A stretch of 64,000 nucleotides of DNA from NCBI RefSeq assembly GCF_002240355.1, contig NZ_CP016353.1, forward strand, positions 682,001 to 746,000. Reading direction: 5' to 3'. The translations under genes were made by a program, and so were the position numbers. Positions 28,467 through 38,947 of this stretch are shown here, piece after piece; position 1 is the first letter of the stretch, and every line of letters begins with the position of its first letter. This DNA comes from Prauserella marina. GTDB taxonomy: Bacteria > Actinomycetota > Actinomycetes > Mycobacteriales > Pseudonocardiaceae. The notes under the pieces are model-generated. The model saw nothing but the letters and a program-made list of their open reading frames with translations, was not told where the DNA came from and searched no databases.

Positions 28467-29600
28467 GTGCGGGATCTGGTCGAGATCGGGATGGGGCGTA
28501 CCGCGCGACGGTCGTACGACCTCGATGACATCGACATCGTGCCGTCGCGGCGCACCCGGTCGTCCAAGGTGGTGTCCACCGGCTGGCAGATCGATGCCTA
28601 CCGGTTCGACCTGCCACTCGTGACCCATCCCACCGACGCCGTGGTGTCGCCGGAGACCGCAGTGGCGATCGGCAAGCTCGGCGGGCTCGGCGTGCTGAAC
28701 GCCGAGGGCCTGTGGGCCCGGCACGCCGACGCGCACAGCGTCCTCGCCAAGGTCGTCGGAGCCGCGAAGGACGGTGCGCAGGAGACGGAACTGGTTCGTC
28801 TGTTGCAGGAACTGCAGTCCGCCTCCGTGAGGATGGACCTGCTCACCGAGGCTATTCGCACGGTGAGGGACTCCGGAGTCACAGTGGCCGCGCGGGTCAG
28901 TCCGCAGCACGCCGCCGAGCTGACGCCGTCACTGTTGCGGGCTGGTGTGGAGATCCTCGTCGTGCAGGGCACGATCGTCTCCGCGGAGCACGTCGCCCGT
29001 GACGACGATCCGCTGAACCTCAAGGACTTCATCTCCGACCTCGACGTGCCGGTGATCGCGGGCGGCGTGAGCGACTACCGCACGGCCATGCACCTCATGC
29101 GTACCGGCGCGGCCGGAGTCATCGTCGGGCACGGCTACACCCCCGGGGTGACCAGTACGGACAGCGTCCTCGGGATCGGCGTTCCCATGGCGACCGCCGT
29201 CATCGACGCGGCAGCCGCGCGCCGCGACTACCTCGACGAGACCGGCGGCCGGTACGTGCACGTGCTCGCCGACGGCGGCATGAGTTGCAGTGGCGACATC
29301 GCCAAGGCCATCGCCTGCGGTGCGGACGCGGTCATGCTCGGTGCGCCGCTCGCCGTCGCCAACGAGGCGCCCGGGCAGGGGCTGTACTGGACGTCGGCCG
29401 CCGCGCACCCTTCGTTGCCGCGCTCGCGGGTCGTCGCGGGCCCGAGGCGCGACGTTGACTTCAAGACGCTGTTGCACGGGCCCTCGCCCGACGCCGAGGG
29501 TGTGGTGAACCTGTTCGGCGCGCTGCGCAGGGCGCTGGCCAAGACGGGTTACTCGGACCTGAAAGAATTCCAGAAGGTCGGCCTCGCTGTCCGTGCCTGA
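28467..29600 (+). CDS. guaB3: IMP dehydrogenase-related protein GuaB3
   Basis: A 377-residue IMPDH/GMP-reductase-fold barrel without CBS domains, the counterpart of mycobacterial guaB3 and adjacent to guaB as usual. The barrel and flap are visible (DDIDIVPSRRT at the start, HVLADGGMSCSGDIAKA near 268). The loop that carries the catalytic Cys in IMPDH reads GHGYTPGVTST here and has no cysteine. I recall a cyanobacterial GuaB3 reported as a GMP reductase; the activity here is not predictable. GTG at 28467 is chosen from GGAGAAGG upstream. Confidence 0.88.
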   Translation: MRDLVEIGMGRTARRSYDLDDIDIVPSRRTRSSKVVSTGWQIDAYRFDLPLVTHPTDAVVSPETAVAIGKLGGLGVLNAEGLWARHADAHSVLAKVVGAAKDGAQETELVRLLQELQSASVRMDLLTEAIRTVRDSGVTVAARVSPQHAAELTPSLLRAGVEILVVQGTIVSAEHVARDDDPLNLKDFISDLDVPVIAGGVSDYRTAMHLMRTGAAGVIVGHGYTPGVTSTDSVLGIGVPMATAVIDAAAARRDYLDETGGRYVHVLADGGMSCSGDIAKAIACGADAVMLGAPLAVANEAPGQGLYWTSAAAHPSLPRSRVVAGPRRDVDFKTLLHGPSPDAEGVVNLFGALRRALAKTGYSDLKEFQKVGLAVRA

Positions 29601-29627
29601 CCACGTTTAGCCCGCGAACTGCGGTTC
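29601..29627. repeat. Palindromic element copy 11
   Basis: CCACGTTTAGCCCGCGAACTGCGG begins at the base after the guaB3 stop; its arms are imperfect. It forms a doublet with the next copy. Confidence 0.78.
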
Positions 29628-29640
29628 CGGGGGCGCCTGG

Positions 29641-29668
29641 AACAGCAGTTAGCGGGCTAAACGCGGCT
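29641..29668. repeat. Palindromic element copy 12
   Basis: AACAGCAGTTAG-CGGG-CTAAACGCGGCT: the core is perfect while the arms mix two versions (AGCAGT left, ACGCGG right). Confidence 0.8.
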
Positions 29669-29728
29669 CGGGGCGGGCGCAGGGTTGGCGACCGGGCGGT
29701 AACTTACCTCTGGTCAGGACGGGGTGGC

Positions 29729-31465
29729 ATGGCTACCCTTTTATCTGTGACTGCGCGTAACACCATCACTGGAGATGGCTCGCCCGACTACGACGTCATC
29801 GTCGTCGGCTCGGGATTCGGCGGGAGCGTCGCCGCCCTGCGGCTGACCGAGAAGGGTTACCGCGTCGCGGTCCTGGAAGCGGGAAGACGCTTCGCCGACG
29901 ACGAGTTCGCCAAGACGTCCTGGGACGTGCGCAACTACCTGTGGGCTCCGGCACTCGGCTGCTTCGGCATCCAGCGTATCCACCTGCTTTCCGACGTCAT
30001 GGTGCTCGCGGGAGCCGGAGTCGGCGGAGGGTCGCTGGTCTACGCCAACACCTTGTACCGGCCGCTCGCCCCCTTCTACGCCGACCGTCAATGGGCGCAC
30101 ATCACCGATTGGGAAGCCGAACTCGCCCCGCACTACGACCAGGCGAGCCGGATGCTCGGCGTCGTCACCAACCCGACCATCACGCCGTCCGACGAGGCCA
30201 TGCGCAAGGTCGCCGCGGACATGGGCGTGACCGACAGCTATCACCCCACCCCGGTCGGCGTGTACTTCGGCGCGCCGGGCGAGAGAGCCGCCGATCCGTA
30301 CTTCGGCGGTGCCGGTCCCGAGCGCACCGGGTGCACCGAATGTGGGTCCTGCATGACCGGCTGCCGGGTCGGAGCCAAGAACACGCTCGTGAAGAACTAC
30401 CTCTACCTCGCCGAACGAAGCGGTGCCAAGGTACTGCCGCTGACCACGGTCACCGACCTCGCCCAGCGGGCGGACGGCACCTTCGCGGTCGGAATCCGCA
30501 AGACCGGAACGGTGGGCAGGCGGTTCACGCACACGCTCACCGCGGGCCAGGTCGTTCTCGCCGCGGGCACCTGGGGCACCCAGCGGTTACTGCACGCCAT
30601 GCGCGACAAGGGAACGTTGCCTCGACTGTCGCCGAGACTCGGTGAACTGACCCGTACCAACTCGGAGGCCATCGTCGGGGCCGCCCGCACCTCGGTGGAT
30701 CCCGAGCACGACTACAGCAGGGGCGTCGCGATCACGTCGTCCTTCCACCCCGACGAGAGCACCCACATCGAACCCGTCCGCTACGGCAAGGGCAGCAACG
30801 CCATGAGTCTGCTGCAAACCGTCGCGACCGACGGCGGGGCCGAAGTTCCGCGCTGGCGGCAAGCCGTGCGCTTCATGCTTCGCCACCCCGTGCAGACCGC
30901 GAAGCTGCTCAACGGTTACCGGTGGAGCGAGCGCACCGTGATCTTGCTCGTGATGCAGAGCCTCGACAACTCCATCACGACCTACACCAAACGCGGGTGG
31001 TTCGGCCGCCGCCGCTACACCTCCCGCCAGGGGCACGGCGAACCCAGCCCGACGTTCATCCCCGCCGGTCACGAAGCCAACCTGCGCACCGCCGAACACA
31101 TCGGGGGAACCGCGGGCGGGACGTGGGGCGAGATCTTCGACATCCCGCTCACCGCGCACTTCATCGGCGGCGCGCCCATCGGCACCAGCGCCGAGGACGG
31201 CGTCATCGACCCGTATCACCGGGTGTTCAACTATCCGGGATTGCACGTCGTCGACGGCGCCGCCATCACGGCCAACCTCGGTGTCAATCCATCACTGACC
31301 ATCACCGCGCAGGCCGAGCGGGCCTTCTCGCTGTGGCCGAACAAGGGAGAGGCCGACCTGCGCCCGGATCAGGCACAAGGCTATGTGCGTCTCGACCCGG
31401 TCGCTCCGGGGAGCCCGGCCGTGCCCGCTCGCGCCCCCGCCGCGCTCACAACGCGAACCCGCTGA
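29729..31465 (+). CDS. choD: GMC-family oxidoreductase ChoD
   Basis: An FAD-dependent oxidoreductase of 578 residues, the counterpart of M. tuberculosis ChoD beside guaB3. It has the FAD dinucleotide motif VIVVGSGFGGSVAALRL near 24-40, GAGVGGGSLVYAN near 93, a cysteine cluster CTECGSCMTGC near 201-211, and the GMC C-terminus IGTSAEDGVIDP through GVNPSLTITAQAERA. It was long called cholesterol oxidase, but substrate evidence for this group is weak. The cysteine cluster resembles a metal site. The last 20 bases overlap the convergent aldehyde dehydrogenase-like gene. Confidence 0.88.
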   Translation: MATLLSVTARNTITGDGSPDYDVIVVGSGFGGSVAALRLTEKGYRVAVLEAGRRFADDEFAKTSWDVRNYLWAPALGCFGIQRIHLLSDVMVLAGAGVGGGSLVYANTLYRPLAPFYADRQWAHITDWEAELAPHYDQASRMLGVVTNPTITPSDEAMRKVAADMGVTDSYHPTPVGVYFGAPGERAADPYFGGAGPERTGCTECGSCMTGCRVGAKNTLVKNYLYLAERSGAKVLPLTTVTDLAQRADGTFAVGIRKTGTVGRRFTHTLTAGQVVLAAGTWGTQRLLHAMRDKGTLPRLSPRLGELTRTNSEAIVGAARTSVDPEHDYSRGVAITSSFHPDESTHIEPVRYGKGSNAMSLLQTVATDGGAEVPRWRQAVRFMLRHPVQTAKLLNGYRWSERTVILLVMQSLDNSITTYTKRGWFGRRRYTSRQGHGEPSPTFIPAGHEANLRTAEHIGGTAGGTWGEIFDIPLTAHFIGGAPIGTSAEDGVIDPYHRVFNYPGLHVVDGAAITANLGVNPSLTITAQAERAFSLWPNKGEADLRPDQAQGYVRLDPVAPGSPAVPARAPAALTTRTR

Positions 31466-32780
31466 ACGTGGTGGTTTGATCGTCGGCGATCAGCCGGAGC
31501 GTGTGGGAAAGCTCAGGCGGTCCGTAAGCGGGGACACCCCCGACGACGATGCCGGTCGCGTCGAGTTCGGTCGAGGCCCGCCAGGCCAGTTCGACGGAGC
31601 CGGTGAACACCCCCGCGCGCGGACCGCCCGCCGCGGCGAACATCTCGGCGGGCGAATCCGCGACGGCGACCGCGAGCACGGGGCCATCGACGGTGCCGCG
31701 CCATTCGCCGCCGTCGAGTGGCAGGCCGGTGAGCAGGGTTGGCTCGATCGTCGTACCCATCCGCGAGCCGCCGACGCGGATCTTGCCGCCGTTGCCGACA
31801 GCTTCGTCGAGCCACGTCTCGACTTCCCGCGCGCGTTCGTCGTCCAGCACGGGACCGACGGACACCCCCGTGTCATAGGGGTCGCCGACAGGTTGCGCGG
31901 CGAGGGCTTCGGCGAGTTTCGCGGTGAACTCGTCCGCGACGGGGGCCTCGACGACGACTCGCTGGATGGCCGAGGGGCACTGTCCGGCTTGCCGGGTTCC
32001 CGATTCGGCGATGCTCGCCGCCGCGCCGTCGAGATCTGGCCAGTCGGCGAACACCAGCCCGGTCGCCTTTCGCGGGCTAACTGCGGTCGCGACGGTGAGC
32101 CGAGGATCCGCGGGCAGCGACGAGGGATCGGGCACGGGCAGCACGGAGAAGTCGCCCTTGCCGAGGCCGGCCTCGGCAAGGATCTCGCCGAGAACGAGCG
32201 TGCCCAGCGGGGTGCCGGGGGGTGGGACCAGCAGGAAGGAGGTTCCGGCGGCGAGTGCGGCGGCCGCGTGGTGTGCCGCGAAGCCGAACGCACACACCCG
32301 GGGCGCGACGGCGAGGACGGGGCCTCGCGGAACCGTCCTGACCAGCGTGACCTTGCTTCCGTGAGCGTGGTGACCGTCAGCCCGTGCGCTGGAGGGCAAC
32401 AGCATTTCGCCCGCTAAACGCGGTGCGAGCTGGGCCGCGGCGCGGAAGTCGGCGACGGCGGTCCGCACCTCGTCACCGGCCCAGCGAAGCGGGGTGCCGC
32501 TCTCCGCCGTGATGATCTCGGCGAGTTCGTCGGCTCTCCTGACGATCCCCAACGCGATCCGCTCCAGCCGGTCGGCCCGCTCGCGCGCGGGTGCGCGCCG
32601 GATTCGATCCCTCGCCGGGACCGCGGCGGCGACAGCGCGCTCGACCTGGTCTTTCTCGGTGACCGCAACCGTCGCGACCTCGGTGCCGTCGTGCGGATGA
32701 AGGACCGGCAGCGTGCTGTGGCCCCGCTCGGCGCGCCCGGCGATCCAGGCCGCCCTCGGTTCCGGTGTGATGGCGTCCAT
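31446..32780 (-). CDS. Degenerate aldehyde dehydrogenase-like protein
   Basis: A 444-residue protein with the ALDH fold order (GPVLAVAP near 140, LAEAGLGKGDFSVLPV, AGQCPSAIQRVVVE near 265, GPVLAVAV, GVFTGSVELA), but nearly every catalytic motif is damaged. The PWNFP Asn, KPS lysine, FTGS loop, ELGG glutamate and EEIFGP glutamate are all absent. The Cys near 268 is one residue earlier than in GQxC enzymes. It is about 40 residues short. Two palindromic elements lie within it in frame. It may be a pseudoenzyme or a decaying gene; the frame itself is intact. Confidence 0.8.
   Translation of the reverse strand: MDAITPEPRAAWIAGRAERGHSTLPVLHPHDGTEVATVAVTEKDQVERAVAAAVPARDRIRRAPARERADRLERIALGIVRRADELAEIITAESGTPLRWAGDEVRTAVADFRAAAQLAPRLAGEMLLPSSARADGHHAHGSKVTLVRTVPRGPVLAVAPRVCAFGFAAHHAAAALAAGTSFLLVPPPGTPLGTLVLGEILAEAGLGKGDFSVLPVPDPSSLPADPRLTVATAVSPRKATGLVFADWPDLDGAAASIAESGTRQAGQCPSAIQRVVVEAPVADEFTAKLAEALAAQPVGDPYDTGVSVGPVLDDERAREVETWLDEAVGNGGKIRVGGSRMGTTIEPTLLTGLPLDGGEWRGTVDGPVLAVAVADSPAEMFAAAGGPRAGVFTGSVELAWRASTELDATGIVVGGVPAYGPPELSHTLRLIADDQTTTFSGFAL
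32062..32088. repeat. Palindromic element copy 13, within ALDH-like gene
   Basis: CGCGGGCTAACTGCGGTC matches the right half of the family; the left arm is diverged. It encodes about residues 231-240, just where the ELGG segment of ALDHs is missing. Confidence 0.6.
32398..32426. repeat. Palindromic element copy 14, within ALDH-like gene
   Basis: AACAGCATTTCGCCCGCTAAACGCGG is a full-length member. On the minus strand it is read in frame as R-L-A-G-E-M-L-L, with TAA of the usual core replaced by GAA. Confidence 0.75.
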
Positions 32781-32872
32781 AGTGCAGCACCGTAATGGCC
32801 ACCTGCGCTCAATGCCGGGCAGCTCACCTGGGACGATGAAGCGGAATGTTCGGTTAGGCAGGAGGTCCGGTT

Positions 32873-34417
<1,545 letters not shown>

Positions 34418-34450
34418 GCGGGTAATCGACAACCTGGGGGTGACCTGACG

Positions 34451-35236
34451 ATGTGGATCGCAGGTGCGGCGCTCGTCGCACTCGCGGTGGCCGCGTTCTA
34501 CTTCATGCGGCACACCAAAAGTGAACTGCACACGATGATCGGCACGGAGACGCTGTCGATTCCCGAATTGGAGCGGTTTCGTGGCGTCTCCGACGAACTG
34601 GGCGCGAAGGGCACGTTCCGCAAGGTTGCCGAGGTCGTCGGCACCGCTCATCCCCGGCCGCAGGGAGCGCTGAAGGCTGAACTGTCCAAAACGGAGTGTG
34701 TCTGGTACCGGTTCGAGGTCGAGCGGCAGTACGAGACCGTGGAGTACCGCGACGGCAAACGGCGCCGGACCCGGCGGACGGAGAAGGTCGCGGGGCACAC
34801 CTCGCAGCACGGATACGCCGTCATCGACGACCAGCGGCGCACCATCGGAGTCGATCCCAACGGCACCAGTCCCGATCGCCCCGAGCAGACCATGGACCGG
34901 TTCGAGCCGCACCGAGGTGGTAGCGGGAGCATGGAACTGTTCGGGATCTCCCTGCCCAGCGTGTTCGGTGGCGGCAACAGCACGACGATCGGCTATCGCT
35001 ACAAGGAATGGGTGATCAGGCCGGGCCGCAGGCTTTACGTACTGGGCGAGGTCCACGATCGCATCGGCCCGCTTGTCATCGGCAAGCCCCAGGAGGGCGG
35101 GCATTTCCTGATCTCGACCCGCACCGAGGGGGAACTGCGGGCCGACCGCGAGAAGCGGCACAAGCTTCTCGCGGCCGGGGTGATCGGCGGGACTTTGCTC
35201 GGTGTCGTCCTGATCGTCGCGGGCATCGTCAGCTGA
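34451..35236 (+). CDS. GIDE-domain membrane protein
   Basis: A 261-residue protein with a transmembrane helix at each end (about 2-19 and 241-260) and a middle region matching the GIDE/BAM domain of MULAN-type E3 ligases (AKGTFRKVAEVVGTAHPRPQGAL, WYRFEVERQYETVEYRDGKRR, YRYKEWVIRPGRRLYVLGEV). It has no RING finger, so the ligase name often given to such bacterial proteins is not supported. It follows guaA by 33 bases and may be co-transcribed. Probably an envelope or membrane-stress protein; its role is unknown. Confidence 0.8.
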   Translation: MWIAGAALVALAVAAFYFMRHTKSELHTMIGTETLSIPELERFRGVSDELGAKGTFRKVAEVVGTAHPRPQGALKAELSKTECVWYRFEVERQYETVEYRDGKRRRTRRTEKVAGHTSQHGYAVIDDQRRTIGVDPNGTSPDRPEQTMDRFEPHRGGSGSMELFGISLPSVFGGGNSTTIGYRYKEWVIRPGRRLYVLGEVHDRIGPLVIGKPQEGGHFLISTRTEGELRADREKRHKLLAAGVIGGTLLGVVLIVAGIVS

Positions 35237-35243
35237 GCAACGG

Positions 35244-35528
35244 CTACCGGTTGCGGCGGCCGTTGCTCATCGACGCTCCCAGCATCAGCGCGCCGATGAG
35301 GACCGCGCCTCCCGCCAGCACCCACCTGAGGTCGAAGGTGGGCAGCCAGTTGTTGCCGTCGGAAAGGACGTAGACCGAAACCAGCAGGGTCGCGATGCCT
35401 GCCAGCAGGGTCAGCACGTCGAGCCCTTGCCTTCGCGGTTTGACGCGGGCGCCTTCGTCACCGGTGGTCTGGTCGGTGCCGAGGTCGTGACGGGTGGTGG
35501 AGTCGGTGTAGTTCTCGTACTCAGCCAC
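35244..35528 (-). CDS. Small two-helix membrane protein
   Basis: A 94-residue protein with an acidic N-terminus (about 1-30), then two membrane helices (about 37-56 and 68-85) and a basic end NGRRNR. Its ATG overlaps the stop of the upstream PspC-domain gene by eight bases, so the two are co-translated. It has no recognised domain. It is probably an accessory of the PspC/LiaF-like protein. Confidence 0.75.
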   Translation of the reverse strand: MAEYENYTDSTTRHDLGTDQTTGDEGARVKPRRQGLDVLTLLAGIATLLVSVYVLSDGNNWLPTFDLRWVLAGGAVLIGALMLGASMSNGRRNR

Positions 35529-36801
35529 GGGTCACCTCCAAAGATCCTGCCGCTGCCTTGACGGTGAGGTTGATGCGCTGGCCACCGGTGCCGTCGTCGC
35601 CGACGTCGGTTCCGGTGAGCGGGGCGAGGCCGACACCGGCCTGCTCGCGGCCGAGGCAGGTCGTGTCGCCGACCTTGTTTTCGCAGCTGTAGGTGACGTC
35701 GGCGTCGCGGGGAACGACGACGACGGTGTTGCCTGCTCCGTTGTGCACCGAGGTCTCCACGACGGCCGAGGCGGGAAGGCCGGTCAGGTCGAGCCGGATG
35801 TCGCCTGCCGTCCGCTCGTACATGGGGCGTACCTCGGCCTCGGTGAGCGGCCGTTCGTGGATGTTGCCGAAACCGCCGCCGAAGTCCTGCATCGGCACCG
35901 CGCTGAGCGCGAGCCCCGCGGCCGAGAGCGGAACGGCGAGCCAGATCAGGCCGCGGCTGCCGCCGAGGAACGAACCGAGCACCATCCCGATGCCGAGCAC
36001 GCCGAGCACCAGACCGGCGACGTGAGCGGGAGTGAACCAGGGCTCACCGCTGACCGCGAGCGCGACGCCGACTCCGGCGACGGCGAGCGCGACGCCGAAC
36101 GTCGCGAAGCCGATCTTGGACTTGCGCCGCGGAGGCTGCGGCGGTGCAGGTGGCTCAGGCGGAGGAGGGAGGTCCGGAAGGTCCCAGGCCAGCGGCGACG
36201 CCGCGAGCGGGTCCCAGGAAGCGGTGGTCTGCTCGCCGCCGTGGCTCGTGCTCGCCGCTGCCTGACCTCCGAGAGGGTAGGTGGAGTAGTCAGTCGCACC
36301 CGGTTGGGAGTGCGAAACGGGGGTGACCGGCTTCGGCCGGTTCAGGTGCCCCCTGCTGCGGTGGAGCAGGTAGAGCGCCGTGACGAGCAGCGCGGCGCCG
36401 AGTATGCCGCCGCCGTCGAACCAGTTGCCCGCGAACGCCCAGCCCGAAAGGGGAAGCAGCAGCACGCACAGCACCAGCGCGAAGCCCTTCGACACCGAAC
36501 TCCGGCCCTTGCCGAGCAGGTTCTCGAAGCCGGAGACCTCGTCGTCCTCCCCAGGAAGGAACAGCCAGCCAAGCAGGTAGACGGCGATCCCGATGCCGCC
36601 GAAGATGGTCAACGCGACGAGCGCGACCCTGATCACGACGGGATCGATGCCGTACCGGTATCCGATGCCCGCCGCGACACCGGCGAGCTTGCGGCCACTG
36701 TGCGGCCGCCGCGGCCTGCTGGCCCAGAAGTCCTTCACCGTTTCCTCGAAGCCGTCGATATGCTTCGAAGCGTTCGTCGCGCCACTCATGCCATTGAGCA
36801 T
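35521..36801 (-). CDS. PspC-domain membrane protein with LiaF-like C-terminus
   Basis: A 426-residue protein. A PspC domain lies near residues 32-78 (RKLAGVAAGIGYRYGIDPVVIRVALVAL, then YLLGWLFLP), followed by two helices, a Pro-rich linker (DLPPPPEPPAPPQPP), three more helices and a C-terminal beta domain (RLDLTGLPASAVVETSVHNG). That last domain resembles the LiaF/DUF4097 type. Start choices are ATG 36801 or 36789; neither has a strong ribosome site. It is divergent from a PspC-domain histidine kinase. The pair looks like a LiaFSR/Psp-like envelope stress module. Confidence 0.82.
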   Translation of the reverse strand: MLNGMSGATNASKHIDGFEETVKDFWASRPRRPHSGRKLAGVAAGIGYRYGIDPVVIRVALVALTIFGGIGIAVYLLGWLFLPGEDDEVSGFENLLGKGRSSVSKGFALVLCVLLLPLSGWAFAGNWFDGGGILGAALLVTALYLLHRSRGHLNRPKPVTPVSHSQPGATDYSTYPLGGQAAASTSHGGEQTTASWDPLAASPLAWDLPDLPPPPEPPAPPQPPRRKSKIGFATFGVALAVAGVGVALAVSGEPWFTPAHVAGLVLGVLGIGMVLGSFLGGSRGLIWLAVPLSAAGLALSAVPMQDFGGGFGNIHERPLTEAEVRPMYERTAGDIRLDLTGLPASAVVETSVHNGAGNTVVVVPRDADVTYSCENKVGDTTCLGREQAGVGLAPLTGTDVGDDGTGGQRINLTVKAAAGSLEVTRG

Positions 36802-36914
36802 GCGGGTCGGCGGTGGGCTCGCGCATCGGGGAAGACCCCTGAACTTGCCGGTGGCGCGGGTCAGGGTGGGGGAAGGGGTCAGGGGTTTCCCTGATGAATC
36901 GGGCTTGATCTCGT

Positions 36915-38282
36915 GTGAACATGGATGACGTGCAGGAACAACCGATCGACGAGCGCGTCGGCTCCTCCGCGCCAACGCCGGTCGGCGCCGAGGTGAGCGG
37001 ACCGGCCGCCGGCAGGGCCGTCGACGAGCCGCAACCGCCGCCCAAGATGTACCGGCGCCGTTCGGGCAAGGTGCTCGCCGGTGTCGCCGGCGGGCTCGCA
37101 GACCATCTCGGCATCAAGGTGCTGTGGGTGAGGGCCGCCTTCGCGGTGCTCGCCGCTTTCGGCGGGCTCGGCGTCGTCGCCTACGGGCTGTTGTGGGTGT
37201 TCGCGGCACAGCAGTCGCGCGAAGAAGCGGCCGACTTCGAATCGCCGAAGGAACGGCAGCAGGCGTACGGGCTGATGGCGCTCGGCGTCGGGCTCACCGT
37301 GGCCGGTGGCGCCGTCAGTGGGCTCTTCACCGGCTGGGTGAGCGTGCCCATCGCGATCGCCGTCGTCGGTGCCGCGGTGGTGTGGCGCGAGGCCGACGAG
37401 TCGCAACGCCGTCGCTGGCGGCACGGGGCCAGATCGGGGGTCGCGGGGGCGTTCCTCGGTGGGGGCGGCTGGTCGGCGGTGGTCAGGGTGCTGGCCGGGG
37501 TCGCGCTGGTGATGACCGGCATCGGTGTCGTCGTGCTTCGGGGAAGCAGCTTCGCGCAGGTGCAGTTCGCGCTGATCGCGGTGGTCGCGACGCTGATCGG
37601 GGTCGCGGTGCTGACCGTGCCGTTCTGGTTGCGGCTCGTTCGTGACCTCGGGGAGGAACGAAGGGCCCGCATCCGCACGGAGGAGCGCGCCGAGATCGCG
37701 GCACACCTGCACGACTCCGTGCTGCAAACGCTCGCGTTGATCCAGAAGCAATCGGAGTCGCCGAGGGAGGTCGCGCGGCTGGCAAGGGGACAGGAACGCG
37801 AGCTGCGCGGCTGGCTCTACGGTCCTTCCGGATACGGCAAGGTGAAACAGGCCGATTCGGAGACGGCGGTGTCGCTCGCTCAGGCCGTCGCCACGGTGTG
37901 TGGCGAGGTCGAGGACGCCTTCGCCATCTCGGTGCAGCAGGTCGTCGTCGGCGAGGTCGACCTCGACGAGCCGCTGACCGCGCTCGTGCAAGCGGCGAGG
38001 GAGGCCATCGTCAACGCCGCGAAACACGCGGGTGTCGACGAAGTCAGCGTGTACGCCGAGGCGGAGCCGACCTCGGTCACCGTGTTCGTGCGCGACCGGG
38101 GCAAGGGATTCGATCCCGACACCGTCCCAGCGGACCGGCATGGCCTCGCGGACTCCATCAGGGGCAGGATGGAACGCAACGGCGGTACCTGCAAACTGCG
38201 CACCACCCCTGGAGAGGGCACGGAAGTGCAGCTGGAGATGCCGCGCAAGGTCAACGCCAAGACAGCCCAGGGGGCAACGTGA
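36915..38282 (+). CDS. PspC-domain sensor histidine kinase
   Basis: A 455-residue DesK/LiaS-type kinase. A PspC domain spans about 45-95 (YRRRSGKVLAGVAGGLADHLG, then YGLLWVF). Four or more further membrane helices follow to about 240. The phospho-acceptor motif is EIAAHLHDSVLQTLALIQ near 258-275, and the HATPase domain has AAREAIVNAAKHAG and VRDRGKGFD. GTG 36915 or ATG 36921 is the start. The cognate response regulator overlaps its stop (GTGA). It faces the PspC/LiaF-like gene, so membrane stress is the likely signal. Confidence 0.88.
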   Translation: MNMDDVQEQPIDERVGSSAPTPVGAEVSGPAAGRAVDEPQPPPKMYRRRSGKVLAGVAGGLADHLGIKVLWVRAAFAVLAAFGGLGVVAYGLLWVFAAQQSREEAADFESPKERQQAYGLMALGVGLTVAGGAVSGLFTGWVSVPIAIAVVGAAVVWREADESQRRRWRHGARSGVAGAFLGGGGWSAVVRVLAGVALVMTGIGVVVLRGSSFAQVQFALIAVVATLIGVAVLTVPFWLRLVRDLGEERRARIRTEERAEIAAHLHDSVLQTLALIQKQSESPREVARLARGQERELRGWLYGPSGYGKVKQADSETAVSLAQAVATVCGEVEDAFAISVQQVVVGEVDLDEPLTALVQAAREAIVNAAKHAGVDEVSVYAEAEPTSVTVFVRDRGKGFDPDTVPADRHGLADSIRGRMERNGGTCKLRTTPGEGTEVQLEMPRKVNAKTAQGAT

Positions 38283-38947
38283 CAGACACCCAGCGGGAGC
38301 CGGTGACGGTGTTTCTCGTCGACGACCACGCGCTGTTCCGGGCGGGGGTTCGCGCCGAGCTGGAATCGATCACCGATGAGATCAGGGTCGTCGGTGAAGC
38401 CGGTTCGGTCGGCGAGGCCGTCGCGGGTGTCACCAGTACGAAGCCGCAGGTCGTCCTTCTCGACGTGCACATGCCGGACGGCGGCGGCGCCGAGGTGCTG
38501 CGCAGGCTCCGGCCGGAGCTGCCCGACGTGGTCTTCCTCGCGTTGTCGGTGTCGGACGCTGCCGAGGACGTCATCGCCGTCATCAGGGCCGGTGCCCGCG
38601 GCTACGTCACCAAGACCATCTCCTCGAAGGAGCTGGTTCGCGCCGTGGTAAGGGTGTCCGACGGCGACGCGGTGTTCTCGCCGAGGCTGGCGGGGTTCGT
38701 CCTCGACGCCTTCGCCGACCGCCCTGGTTCCGCGCCCATCAGCGATCCGGAACTCGACCTGCTGACCCCGAGGGAGCGCGACGTGCTGCGTCTGCTCGCG
38801 CGGGGTTACGCGTACAAGGAGATCGCCTCCGAACTGTTCATTTCGGTGAAGACGGTCGAGACGCATGTGTCGAGCGTCCTGCGCAAGACTCAGCTCTCCA
38901 ACCGGTACGAGCTCTCACGCTGGGCTTCTGACCGGCGGCTCGTCTAG
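38279..38947 (+). CDS. NarL-family response regulator
   Basis: A 222-residue regulator with an intact receiver (FLVDDHALFRAG, phospho-Asp in VVLLDVHMPDGGG near residue 61, GYVTKTISSKEL with Lys) and a LuxR helix-turn-helix near 160-215 (LTPRERDVLRLLARGYAYKE, SVKTVETHVSSVLRK). It overlaps the kinase gene by four bases and forms the two-component pair with it. It probably activates the divergent PspC/LiaF-like operon. Its 3' end overlaps the convergent EamA transporter gene by 33 bases. Confidence 0.92.
   Translation: MTDTQREPVTVFLVDDHALFRAGVRAELESITDEIRVVGEAGSVGEAVAGVTSTKPQVVLLDVHMPDGGGAEVLRRLRPELPDVVFLALSVSDAAEDVIAVIRAGARGYVTKTISSKELVRAVVRVSDGDAVFSPRLAGFVLDAFADRPGSAPISDPELDLLTPRERDVLRLLARGYAYKEIASELFISVKTVETHVSSVLRKTQLSNRYELSRWASDRRLV

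Noticed and set aside
34451-35236. E3 ubiquitin ligase activity
   Set aside because: Only the GIDE domain is present; no RING Cys/His pattern exists in the protein.
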